This document shows positions 15,914 to 24,008 of a DNA stretch of 50,273 bases, in pieces (position 1 is the stretch's first letter; every line of letters begins with the position of its first letter). The position numbers and the translations under genes were made by a program. The DNA is from Caldilineaceae bacterium (lineage in GTDB: Bacteria > Chloroflexota > Anaerolineae > Caldilineales > Caldilineaceae): positions 1 to 50,273 of the forward strand of contig JAJEBF010000040.1 of NCBI GenBank assembly GCA_022824025.1. The letters are read 5' to 3'. Under the pieces are notes generated by a model, which did no database searches, had not been told where the DNA came from, and saw only the letters and a program-made list of their open reading frames with translations.

Positions 15914-17188
15914 ATGAATGGAAATGAGACGGGATCCGGCCGGCGTATCGTCGTTACCGGAATCGGGATGGTGACGCCTCTGGGCCATGATTTGGAAAGC
16001 TCGTGGGCCGGGCTGATCGCCGGCAAATCCGGCACCGGACCGATCACCCACTGGGACGCGACCGGATTTCCAACGCAGATCACCGCCCGTGTCAACGACT
16101 GGGACCCGCGCGCCTATATGGACCGCAAGGACGTGCGCCGCACCAGCCGCGGCACGCAGCTGGCGTGGAAGGCGACACAGGAGGCGCTGACCCGCTCTGG
16201 TCTCGACCTAACGCAGGAGGACCGTTCCCGCGTCGGTGTGGAGATGGGGCTGGCTTTCGGCGGCTGGGACATTGTCGAGGAGGAGGGCCGAAAGCTGGAG
16301 GAAAACGGGCCCAGGCGTTTCAACCCGGCCAGCGCCACGGCCGCGCTGATCAGCGGCGCGCCGACATTTATCGCCATCAAGTGCGGCATCACCGGGCCCA
16401 CCAACAGCCAGGTGACGGCCTGCGCCACGGGGATCACGAGCATCGGCGAAGCCGCACGGCGCATCCAGCGCGGCGAGGCGGATGTGATGCTGACCGGGGG
16501 GGCCGAGGGGTATCTGACCAAGATGGCGATCTCCACTTTCAGCCGTCTGGGGGCGGCCAGCACGCGCAACGACGAGCCGGAAACCGCCTGCCGCCCTTTC
16601 AGCGGCGACAGGGACGGCATGGTTGTGGGCGAAGGCGCGGCCGCGTTCGTGCTGGAATCGCTGGAACATGCCCAGGCGCGCGGCGCGCAGATCCTGGCCG
16701 AGTTCGCCGGCTATGGGCTGAGCGAAGACGCTTTCGATATGGTCGCGCCGGACCCGGGCGGGCATGGGGCAACCGAATGTATGCGCATCGCGCTGCGCGA
16801 AAGCGGCCTTGGCACCGATGAAATCGATTGGATCGTGGCCCACGGCACCGGCACAATTCTGAACGACAAATCGGAGACCGCGGCCATCAAACGGATCTTC
16901 GGCGAGGACGCCTATACGATTCCTGTCACGAGCCTCAAGAGCAGCATAGGGCACGCCATGGGCGCAGCCGGGGCGCAGAGCGCGGCCGCGCTGGTGCAGG
17001 CGATGCAGACGCAGCGCATCGCGCCGACGATCAACTACAACGAACTGGACCCGGACTGCGACCTTGACTACGTGCCCAATGTCAGCCGCTCCTGCCGGGT
17101 CGACGCAGGCCTCTGCAACGGCTTTGGGCTCGGCGGCCAGAACGCCTCCCTGATTCTCAAACGATATAAAGCGGTGGATGGTGATTAG
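15914..17188 (+). CDS. fabF: Beta-ketoacyl-ACP synthase II
   Basis: A 424-residue KAS-II condensing enzyme of fatty-acid elongation. The Cys-His-His triad is Cys170 (V-T-A-C-A-T-G), His310 (V-A-H-G-T-G-T) and His347 (S-S-I-G-H-A-M-G), with conserved Lys342. Length is normal for FabF. The ATG at 15914 gives the usual family N-terminus (R-I-V-V-T-G-I-G-M-V-T-P-L-G). The frame remains open upstream into the heptamer repeat but that part is not protein-like. No other fab gene or acyl carrier protein is adjacent, so it may be a secondary copy or serve a specialised lipid. Confidence 0.9.
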   Translation: MNGNETGSGRRIVVTGIGMVTPLGHDLESSWAGLIAGKSGTGPITHWDATGFPTQITARVNDWDPRAYMDRKDVRRTSRGTQLAWKATQEALTRSGLDLTQEDRSRVGVEMGLAFGGWDIVEEEGRKLEENGPRRFNPASATAALISGAPTFIAIKCGITGPTNSQVTACATGITSIGEAARRIQRGEADVMLTGGAEGYLTKMAISTFSRLGAASTRNDEPETACRPFSGDRDGMVVGEGAAAFVLESLEHAQARGAQILAEFAGYGLSEDAFDMVAPDPGGHGATECMRIALRESGLGTDEIDWIVAHGTGTILNDKSETAAIKRIFGEDAYTIPVTSLKSSIGHAMGAAGAQSAAALVQAMQTQRIAPTINYNELDPDCDLDYVPNVSRSCRVDAGLCNGFGLGGQNASLILKRYKAVDGD

Positions 17189-17266
17189 TGGCTCGTGCTG
17201 AGCGACTGCAACTGCGGCAGAGTGGGACGGGGTTCACTTTCACTGTCCGCGATATGGAGATAAACA

Positions 17267-17893
17267 ATGCGTATTGAAAATCCCTTTCGCAAAGTTGAAC
17301 GGCTGAAGCGGGTCAAGAATCTGCCAACCAATCCCCGCGAAGAGCGGGTGCCGCCGGGCCAGTTTGTAACCAAAAAGTTTCCGGTGTTGACCTACGGGCC
17401 GACCTTTCATTACGCCTCGCTGGATGGTTGGGACCTGTCGATCTCCGGGCTTGCCCAGGAGAAGCGCTTCTCCTGGGATGAGTTGATGGCGCTGCCGACC
17501 AAAACCCAGACCGTTGACATCCACTGCGTTACCCGCTGGAGCAAACTGGACACGACCTGGACGGGTGTGCCGTGGCGGGCGTTTTTGCGTCACATCGAAG
17601 TCGACCCGGCAGCCACACACGTGATGGCCCATTGCGACGGCGGCTATACGACAAATATCGCCCTGGATGTGCTCGACGACGATGACACGATGCTCGCCTA
17701 TCTCTATCAGGGCAAGGCGATCGAACCGGACCACGGCTATCCTCTGCGGCTGCTGGTGCCGAAGAAATATTTCTGGAAGAGCGCCAAATGGCTGCGGGGA
17801 TTGGAGTTTTTGCGCGGCGACCAGCCCGGCTTTTGGGAACGCTACGGTTACCACATGGAGGGGGACCCCTGGCTGGAGGAACGGTTCAGCTAG
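17267..17893 (+). CDS. Sulfite oxidase-like molybdopterin oxidoreductase
   Basis: 208 residues of the SUOX/MsrP fold. The likely molybdenum ligand is the Cys in D-I-H-C-V-T-R-W-S. The family motifs [16 protein letters not shown] and [10 protein letters not shown] follow. It lacks the Tat signal of periplasmic MsrP and the dimerisation domain of eukaryotic sulfite oxidase, so it is a short cytoplasmic form. Substrate unknown. It sits 78 bp after fabF and 19 bp before the GTP cyclohydrolase II fusion, so it could be co-transcribed with the pterin-like cluster. Confidence 0.88.
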   Translation: MRIENPFRKVERLKRVKNLPTNPREERVPPGQFVTKKFPVLTYGPTFHYASLDGWDLSISGLAQEKRFSWDELMALPTKTQTVDIHCVTRWSKLDTTWTGVPWRAFLRHIEVDPAATHVMAHCDGGYTTNIALDVLDDDDTMLAYLYQGKAIEPDHGYPLRLLVPKKYFWKSAKWLRGLEFLRGDQPGFWERYGYHMEGDPWLEERFS

Positions 17894-17912
17894 CGCCAGT
17901 CGCCACAAGCAA

Positions 17913-19436
17913 ATGTCGGATACAACCGTTGCCGGGCGCCCTCCGGGCTCCTCTGAATCGAAGAATGGCCCGCCTTGCCGCCCGCGGATGGCGGTGAAAC
18001 GTACGGTCACGGCCCGCATCCCGACTGCGGACGGCGCTTTCTACCTGCATCACTTTTACAGCGCGTGGGACGAAAAGAATCACTTGGCCCTGGTGCTCGG
18101 GGACGCCGAGGGCGAGGATCTGCTTGTCCGCATCCATTCGGAATGTTTCACCGGGGACGTGCTGGGCTCGCAACGCTGCGACTGCGGCGAGCAGTTGACG
18201 CGGGCGATAGAGGCGATCGCCGCGGAAGGACGGGGCGCGCTCATCTATCTGCGGCAGGAGGGGCGGGGCATCGGCCTGGAGGAGAAGCTGCGCGCCTACA
18301 ATCTGCAGGATGAAGGCTATGACACGGTTGACGCCAACCTGCTTTTGGGCCACCAGGCCGACGAGCGGGACTATACGGCCGCCGCCCTGATCCTGCAGGA
18401 GTTGGACGTTCGGTCGGTGCGGTTGTTGACGAACAACCCGGCCAAGATCGAAGGGCTGGCGGGGCTGGGTATCGACGTGCGAGAACGGATCCCCCTGCAG
18501 ATGCGGTCGAATCCGGAAAACCGCGCCTATCTGGAGACGAAGGTCGCCCGGATGCGCCACGTCATCAGGCTGAACGGGCAGGGCGAGCCGGAGACAGTCG
18601 AAGAGGGCGAAGAGAAGCGTGGCGAGAGTGAACAGCTCACGCATGGCCAGGCGGAAGCGTATCGGCCGCAACTCGATGGCTTGCGTACCCGCATCCAGAG
18701 CCATGTCCGCGGTGAGGAAAGAGAAAAAGGGAGAAAGAATGCATCACCTCTCTCTCCCTGGCCGTTTGTCACCCTGAGTTATGCCCAAAGCCTGGACGGT
18801 TGCCTCACCACCGATCAGGGAACGGCCTTCCCTATCAGCGGCCCCGCCTCTCTGACGATGACCCACGCGCTGCGGGCCGTACACAGCGCGATTCTGGTCG
18901 GCATCGAAACGGTGCTGGCCGACAATCCCGCATTGACGGTGCGGCTGGTTTCCGGTGACAGCCCCCAGCCGGTGATCGTCGATTCCCTGCTGCGCATGCC
19001 GCCGGATGCCCGTCTTCTGCACGGCCGCGCCTGGATCGCGACCACGCCCGAGGGCGCGCGGTCATCTCGCCGTAGACACCTGGAAGAGGCCGGCGCACGT
19101 ATCCTGACTCTGCCCGCAGACAGTGAAGGCCGCGTGGATTTGGCCGCGCTCCTCACCCAACTCGGCGCCGGGGGCATCGGTTCGCTGATGGTCGAAGGGG
19201 GCGCCCGCGTTCTGACGAGTTTCCTGGAAAACGGTTTGGCGGACTATGCCGTGATCACGATCGCGCCGGTCTTTCTGGGCGGATACCAGGTGATCCAGCC
19301 AGCGCGCGCGGGAGACGAATCCGGCGCCGTGATGCCGCGGCTGCAGAATGTCCAGCAGGTGCAGCTGGCGACCGATACGGTACTATGGGGGGAGTTCGGG
19401 GAGAGAACTGCCCGGAACGGCAGGTCCGGCGCGTGA
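17913..19436 (+). CDS. GTP cyclohydrolase II fused to RibD-type reductase
   Basis: About 507 residues. Residues 28-220 are GTP cyclohydrolase II: zinc ligands Cys78, Cys89, Cys91 (G-S-Q-R-C-D-C-G), then L-R-Q-E-G-R-G-I-G-L and L-L-T-N-N-P. Residues about 285-500 are a RibD C-terminal/DHFR-like reductase (V-T-L-S-Y-A-Q-S-L-D-G; L-M-V-E-G-G-A-R-V). The RibD deaminase and RibB domains are absent. A 65-residue charged, purine-rich linker (220-284) joins the halves. The first domain opens GTP to the diaminopyrimidine; the second reduces ribosyl to ribityl in riboflavin synthesis. Start uncertain: ATG 17913 or 17988. The stop overlaps the next gene (TGATG). Neighbours suggest a specialised, non-riboflavin product. 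Confidence 0.88.
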   Translation: MSDTTVAGRPPGSSESKNGPPCRPRMAVKRTVTARIPTADGAFYLHHFYSAWDEKNHLALVLGDAEGEDLLVRIHSECFTGDVLGSQRCDCGEQLTRAIEAIAAEGRGALIYLRQEGRGIGLEEKLRAYNLQDEGYDTVDANLLLGHQADERDYTAAALILQELDVRSVRLLTNNPAKIEGLAGLGIDVRERIPLQMRSNPENRAYLETKVARMRHVIRLNGQGEPETVEEGEEKRGESEQLTHGQAEAYRPQLDGLRTRIQSHVRGEEREKGRKNASPLSPWPFVTLSYAQSLDGCLTTDQGTAFPISGPASLTMTHALRAVHSAILVGIETVLADNPALTVRLVSGDSPQPVIVDSLLRMPPDARLLHGRAWIATTPEGARSSRRRHLEEAGARILTLPADSEGRVDLAALLTQLGAGGIGSLMVEGGARVLTSFLENGLADYAVITIAPVFLGGYQVIQPARAGDESGAVMPRLQNVQQVQLATDTVLWGEFGERTARNGRSGA

Positions 19437-20530
19437 TGCATCCTTCCAATCGTGTCGAGCGGCGTGCAGTGCTGTTCACAGCGCCGGGCGCGGTCGAGGT
19501 ATGCGGGGAAGAGATGGCGCCGCCTCAGGACGGCGAGCTGCTGATCGAAACGGTCGTCTCCGCCATCAGCGCCGGCACGGAGATGCTCTTTTACCGCGGG
19601 CAGGTCCCCGCCGGCATGGCCGTTGACAGTTCGATTGCCGGGCTGACCGGCGAAGTAAGCTATCCGCTCAAGTACGGCTATGCTTGCGTAGGGCGCATCT
19701 GTGAAGGCGCCGGCCCGCTAGCTCGGCAGGTAGAGACAACGGAAGCAGATGGATCAGTAGACGCAGCAGGCACAAAGGACAGCCGTTACTACTTCGCCTT
19801 CCATCCCCACGAGAGCCACTTCTGCGCCAGCCCGCAGGCGCTCCTGCCGGTGCCCGAAGGGATGCCGCCGGCGCAGGCCGCGCTGCTGCCCAATGCCGAG
19901 ACGGCCGTCAACCTGGTGATGGACGGCGCGCCGCTGGTGGGCGAGCGGGTCGCGGTGATGGGGCTGGGTGTCGTCGGGCTGCTGACGACCGCTCTGCTGG
20001 CACAGTTTCCGCTGGATGCGCTGATCGCGGTGGACCCACTGCCGCGCCGGCGGCGTCTGGCCCTGCGGCTAGGCGCGAGCGAAGCCATCGACCCCAGCGG
20101 CGCCGGCGGCCCTGACCTGCTGCAGGAGGCGCTGGCAGATGCGGGAGAACGGCGCGGCGTCGATCTGCTCTATGAACTCTCGGGCCAGCCCACTGCTTTG
20201 GATGCGGCGGTCTCGGCAGCCGGTTTCGACAGCCGCATCGTGGTCGGCTCCTGGTACGGGACCAAGGCGGCCGCGCTCCAGTTGGGCGGCTCCTTTCACC
20301 GCAACCGCGTCCGCCTGATCAGCAGCCAGGTGAGCACAGTCGCTCCCCACCTGCGCGGCCGCTGGACGAAGGCCCGCCGCATGGAGAGCGCTTGGCAGCT
20401 GCTGGCAAAGTTGCCGGCAGAGGAGCTGATCTCGCACCGGTTCCCGCTGGAGCAGGCCGCTGAAGCCTACAAGCTGATCGACAGCCGCCCGGAGCAGACT
20501 TTGCAGGTCATTCTCGACTACAACTTCTAG
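19436..20530 (+). CDS. Medium-chain dehydrogenase lacking the catalytic zinc site (BchC-like)
   Basis: 364 residues of the MDR (zinc alcohol dehydrogenase) superfamily. The cofactor site is V-M-G-L-G-V-V-G-L-L near residue 166. Where zinc-dependent members have Cys in C-x-x-D/G-T-D, this protein reads S-A-I-S-A-G-T-E-M, as in the BchC-like/threonine-dehydrogenase-like branch, so catalytic zinc is probably absent. It shares one base with the stop of the fusion gene, showing tight coupling. It may oxidise or reduce a side chain or sugar in the cluster's product. A 6-carboxytetrahydropterin synthase homologue follows after 91 bp. Confidence 0.85.
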   Translation: MHPSNRVERRAVLFTAPGAVEVCGEEMAPPQDGELLIETVVSAISAGTEMLFYRGQVPAGMAVDSSIAGLTGEVSYPLKYGYACVGRICEGAGPLARQVETTEADGSVDAAGTKDSRYYFAFHPHESHFCASPQALLPVPEGMPPAQAALLPNAETAVNLVMDGAPLVGERVAVMGLGVVGLLTTALLAQFPLDALIAVDPLPRRRRLALRLGASEAIDPSGAGGPDLLQEALADAGERRGVDLLYELSGQPTALDAAVSAAGFDSRIVVGSWYGTKAAALQLGGSFHRNRVRLISSQVSTVAPHLRGRWTKARRMESAWQLLAKLPAEELISHRFPLEQAAEAYKLIDSRPEQTLQVILDYNF

Positions 20531-20621
20531 CAAACAGTTCTTCGTTTTCAGTGAACATCGCGACCGCGCTGCTGAAGACGGAAAGCCAGAAGCCAAGACG
20601 CCGGACGAAAGGATCGATTCG

Positions 20622-21011
20622 ATGTACAGATTGGCAGTGCAGCGGGACTTTGTCGCCCAGCATTTTCTCATCGGCGGCGACTGGGGGCCGGAAAATCACA
20701 AGCATTCCCATCACTACCGGCTGGAGTTTCTTTTGGAAGGCGTGGAACTGAACCAGCACGGCTACCTGGTGGATATCGATCATGTAGAGGAGCTGTTGGA
20801 AGAGTTGGCGGCCCGCTATCGCGACAAGACGCTCAATGAACTGCCGGAATTCGACGGCCTCAATCCGAGCATCGAGCACTTCTGCCGCATCGTCGGCAAC
20901 AGCTTTTCCGATGGCCTGAACGCCGCCAATATCCGTGCGATCACCGCCCGCATCTGGGAAAACGAAATCGCCTGGGCCTCCTACCGGGTGGAGCGCAACG
21001 GCGGCCGCTGA
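20622..21011 (+). CDS. 6-pyruvoyl-tetrahydropterin synthase/QueD homologue with Cys-to-Glu active site
   Basis: 129 residues of the PTPS/QueD/FolB T-fold. Zinc ligands are His14, His28 and His30. In canonical PTPS the motif is C-x-x-x-H-G-H; here Glu24 occupies the Cys position and Ser replaces Gly (E-N-H-K-H-S-H-H-Y). Asn-Pro-Ser-Ile-Glu (about 88-92) matches the conserved N-P-T-x-E. Loss of the catalytic Cys argues against classical pyruvoyl elimination. Cys-to-Glu changes are known in PTPS-III enzymes that replace dihydroneopterin aldolase, though their Glu may be offset by one residue (from memory). AAAGGA precedes the ATG. Confidence 0.85.
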   Translation: MYRLAVQRDFVAQHFLIGGDWGPENHKHSHHYRLEFLLEGVELNQHGYLVDIDHVEELLEELAARYRDKTLNELPEFDGLNPSIEHFCRIVGNSFSDGLNAANIRAITARIWENEIAWASYRVERNGGR

Positions 21012-21030
21012 CCACGAGCTCCCGCGGCCC

Positions 21031-22134
21031 ATGCGCATCGGCCTGTTGATTTACGGCTCCCTGGATACTCTCTCGGGCGGCTTTCTGTATGATCGCCAGT
21101 TGGTCGAGCATCTGCGCCAGGCCGGCGATGCGGTCGAGATCGTGTCGCTCCCCTGGCGCAGCTATCCGGCGCATCTGGCCGACAACCTCTCATTGCGCCT
21201 GCACCGGCGTTTGCGCGCCCTGCGCGTGGACATTCTCTTGCAGGACGAGTTGAACCATCCATCGCTGGCGCTGGTCAACCGGAGGCTGCGGCGGCGCCAA
21301 CCCCGCTATCCCCTGATCAGCATCGTGCATCACCTGCGCAGCAGTGAACAGCACCCGCGTCGTCTGCTGCCGCTTTATCGTGCGGTCGAACGCGCCTATC
21401 TGCGCTCGGTGGACGGCTTCATCTTCAACAGCCGGACGACCCGGCAGGCGGTGGCCGGACTGCGAGGAGAGAGTGATAACCTGGCTCCGTTGAGCGGCGT
21501 GATCGCGTACCCGGCCGCGGACCATCTGCCGGCGCCGGACGAGCGCGCGGCGGCCGAGTTGATCCGCGCCAGGCAGAGCGACGCTGGCCCGCTGCGCGTC
21601 CTGTTCGTCGGCAATCTGATCCCGCGCAAGGGGCTGCACAATCTGATCGCCGCGCTCACCCGTCTGCCGCGGACAGACTGGCGGCTGGACGTCATCGGCG
21701 ACAGTGCGGTTGATGGCGCTTATGCCGCCGGGGTGCGCAAACAGATCAACGCAGCCGGACTGGATGGGAACATCCGCCTGCACGGACGCGTATCGGACGG
21801 CGAGCTGACGCGGCAGTACAGCGCCGCGCACCTGCTGGCGGCGCCGTCTTACGAGGGGTTCGGGATTGTATACCTGGAGGCGATGGCCTTCGGCCTGCCG
21901 GCGCTGGCCGGTGTTCACGGCGGCGGCGGCGAGATCGTCAGCCACGGCGTCAACGGATTTACGCTTGAGCCAGCGGACGCGGACGGCATCGCCGCGCATC
22001 TGTCCGGCCTGGCCAAGGACAGGGAGCAGCTGGCCAAACTGGGCCGCAACGCCCGGCAGCGCTTCGATTCCCACCCGCGCTGGGCGGACTCCGCGGCGAA
22101 GATACGCGAGTTCCTGGCAGCCTGCGTCCGGTGA
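21031..22134 (+). CDS. Family 4 glycosyltransferase
   Basis: A 367-residue GT-B glycosyltransferase. The N-terminal domain has G-G-F-L-Y-D-R-Q-L; the C-terminal nucleotide-sugar domain has V-G-N-L-I-P-R-K-G-L, G-R-V-S-D-G-E-L and the E-x7-E motif in Y-E-G-F-G-I-V-Y-L-E-A-M-A-F-G-L-P. The ATG at 21031 fits the family start (M-R-I-G-L-L-I-Y-G), 19 bp after the PTPS stop. With PTPS and cyclohydrolase neighbours it could glycosylate a pterin or pyrimidine product, as pterin glycosyltransferases do in cyanobacteria (inference). Confidence 0.88.
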   Translation: MRIGLLIYGSLDTLSGGFLYDRQLVEHLRQAGDAVEIVSLPWRSYPAHLADNLSLRLHRRLRALRVDILLQDELNHPSLALVNRRLRRRQPRYPLISIVHHLRSSEQHPRRLLPLYRAVERAYLRSVDGFIFNSRTTRQAVAGLRGESDNLAPLSGVIAYPAADHLPAPDERAAAELIRARQSDAGPLRVLFVGNLIPRKGLHNLIAALTRLPRTDWRLDVIGDSAVDGAYAAGVRKQINAAGLDGNIRLHGRVSDGELTRQYSAAHLLAAPSYEGFGIVYLEAMAFGLPALAGVHGGGGEIVSHGVNGFTLEPADADGIAAHLSGLAKDREQLAKLGRNARQRFDSHPRWADSAAKIREFLAACVR

Positions 22135-22149
22135 CCAACAGAGCCTGAC

Positions 22150-23058
22150 ATGACAGACGCCTTCGATTTCGCCCGCTACCTGGCCTCCAAGCGCACCGTA
22201 GACGACCGCGCGCTCAACCGGCACGTCTGGCAGACGCTGGCCGACGCTGTGGCTGGCGCACTGCCGCCGGACCGGCCTTTGCGCGTGCTTGAAGTGGGCG
22301 CGGGCATCGGCACGATGGTCGAACGCGTTGTCGAGTGGGGGTTGTTTTCTGACTCAAGCTATGAGGTTGCCTACACTGCGATCGATAGCGAAGAGGGAAA
22401 TATCGAGGCGGCCCGGCGGCGGTTGGCGCACCTGATTTCGAGCAAGGAGGCGGGGCTGCAGGTACGATTGCAGACGGCCGACCTCTACGCATTCGCGGCC
22501 CGGAGGGAAAACCGGCAGCGCTTCGATCTGATCATCGCGCACGCGCTGCTGGACCTGCTCCACCTGCCGACCGCGTTGCCCATCTTGTTGCAGATGGCGC
22601 GTCCGGCTGGTCTGTTCTATTTCAGCATCAACTTCGACGGCGCAACGCTCTTTCTGCCCGAAGTCGACCCGGCGCTGGATAGCCGGATCGAAGCGCTCTA
22701 TCACCACTCAATGGACACGCGCATCACCGACGGGCAACCCTCCGGCGACAGCCGCACGGGGCGCAGGCTGTTCCACGCCTTGCGGGCGTGCGGTGCGGAG
22801 GTGCTGGCGGCCGGCAGCTCCGATTGGGTCGTGCATGCTTTGGATGGGGCCTATCCCCACGACGAAGCCTACTTTCTCAGTTGCATCCTGCACTTCGTGG
22901 AGTCGACGCTGCGGGGGCATCCGGAATTGGATGCGGGCGAGTTCGGAGAGTGGCTCGCCACGCGCCGGCGGCAGGTCGCCCGCGGGGAGTTGATGTATGT
23001 GGCGCACCAGTTGGATTATTGCGGACGTGTGGGTGGGGTTGAGGGCCCTCAACACTGA
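22150..23058 (+). CDS. Class I SAM-dependent methyltransferase
   Basis: 302 residues with a Rossmann methyltransferase core. Motif I is V-L-E-V-G-A-G-I-G-T near residue 45, the acidic ribose-binding segment is Y-T-A-I-D-S-E-E-G-N, and the motif-IV region is D-L-I-I-A-H-A-L-L-D-L. The C-terminal third (about residues 200-300) is longer than the minimal fold and may form a substrate cap. It starts 15 bp after the glycosyltransferase stop and ends the cluster; a promoter for higBA follows. Substrate unknown. Confidence 0.85.
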   Translation: MTDAFDFARYLASKRTVDDRALNRHVWQTLADAVAGALPPDRPLRVLEVGAGIGTMVERVVEWGLFSDSSYEVAYTAIDSEEGNIEAARRRLAHLISSKEAGLQVRLQTADLYAFAARRENRQRFDLIIAHALLDLLHLPTALPILLQMARPAGLFYFSINFDGATLFLPEVDPALDSRIEALYHHSMDTRITDGQPSGDSRTGRRLFHALRACGAEVLAAGSSDWVVHALDGAYPHDEAYFLSCILHFVESTLRGHPELDAGEFGEWLATRRRQVARGELMYVAHQLDYCGRVGGVEGPQH

Positions 23059-23105
23059 GCGAAAGGCACCCCCCGTAAGCGCTCTCGTAAGTATCTATGA
23101 TGCTT

Positions 23106-23133
23106 TTGAAGACTGATATTCTTAGTATATTAT
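23106..23133 (+). promoter_or_regulatory. Promoter for higBA
   Basis: TTGAAG (23106-23111), 16-bp spacer, TATTAT (23128-23133) in an AT-rich patch about 70 bp before higB. Confidence 0.45.
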
Positions 23134-23200
23134 TGACCATATCGTGGCGATGGACTCTCTGCTCCCGCCGCTTGTTTTGTGACCACGACCAACTACCAAT

Positions 23201-23479
23201 GTGATCTTATCTTTCAAGCACCGGGGCCTCAAGGCATTCTACGATGGCCGTGGATCGCGACGAGTGGCACCAAGCCACGTTCGAAAACTGAGACGCATCC
23301 TTGCTATGCTCGACCAAAGTCGGACGCCCCGCGATATGGATATACCGGGATTCCGGCTGCATGCACTAGCGGGAGGGCTTCGGGGTTACTATGCAGTGAC
23401 GGTGTCGGGCAACTGGCGGGTAACCTTCCGTTTCGAGGATGGTCATGCTGCTGACGTTGATTACGTCGACTATCATTAA
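23201..23479 (+). CDS. higB: HigB/RelE-family toxin
   Basis: A 92-residue toxin of the HigB 'plasmid killer' group of the RelE/ParE fold, expected to be an mRNA interferase on the ribosome. Family features are I-L-S-F-K-H-R-G-L-K-A-F-Y near the start, the central P-G-F-R-L-H-A-L and the terminal W-R-V-T-F-R-F-E ... V-D-Y-V-D-Y-H. GTG at 23201 is the likely start. The toxin gene precedes the antitoxin, the usual higBA order. It is 12 bp upstream of higA. A damaged second copy lies at 26.35 kb. Confidence 0.85.
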   Translation: MILSFKHRGLKAFYDGRGSRRVAPSHVRKLRRILAMLDQSRTPRDMDIPGFRLHALAGGLRGYYAVTVSGNWRVTFRFEDGHAADVDYVDYH

Positions 23480-23491
23480 AGAGGTGAAATT

Positions 23492-23788
23492 ATGCCCATG
23501 CACAACCCGCCCCATCCAGGAGAGATCGTAAGGTGGGACTGCCTTGAACCGTTGGGACTGACGGTGACGCGGGCAGCGCAAGGGCTGGGCGTAAGCCGGC
23601 AGGCATTGTCAAGCCTGGTAAACGGGAAAGCCGACCTGTCAGTCGACATGGCCCTGCGTTTGTCCCAAGCGTTCGGCTCTTCTCCAGAGACTTGGCTAGG
23701 CTTGCAGACGGCTTATGACTTGTGGCAGGTACGCGAACGTACCAAAGAGATCAAGGTTGAGCAGTTCGCGTTGCCCAGTTCATTGTAG
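23492..23788 (+). CDS. higA: HigA antitoxin (XRE family)
   Basis: 98 residues with a helix-turn-helix ([20 protein letters not shown], about 27-46) and the HigA-typical N-terminus H-N-P-P-H-P-G-E-I. The C-terminus contains P-E-T-W-L-G-L-Q-T-A-Y-D-L-W. It neutralises HigB and represses the operon. GAGGTG precedes the ATG. Full length for the family. The first 60 or so codons are nearly identical in the degraded copy at 26534. Confidence 0.9.
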   Translation: MPMHNPPHPGEIVRWDCLEPLGLTVTRAAQGLGVSRQALSSLVNGKADLSVDMALRLSQAFGSSPETWLGLQTAYDLWQVRERTKEIKVEQFALPSSL

Positions 23789-23958
23789 ACGTCTACGAAT
23801 TCCGCCTTCCCAGACGCAACCCGTCAGTCTCTATTCATCTTCAAAACAGGCGGCGCCGATTCGTCTCATTTCGCAGACAGCCTCTGATGAAACCCCAACG
23901 TAGATATTTATGTCCCACCTTGCAGTCCATTTTGTTAGTTCCATTCCAACATCTCGCT
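23789..23958. other. AT-richer gap between higA and the insertion sequence
   Basis: About 170 bp with no gene-like content, noticeably less GC-rich than the flanking core genes. I see no repeat or promoter I would defend. Confidence 0.5.
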
Positions 23959-24008
23959 AGGTCTCGTTGACGTTTGATGTGTTCTGTCACTTCAGCGACG
24001 ATAGTAGG

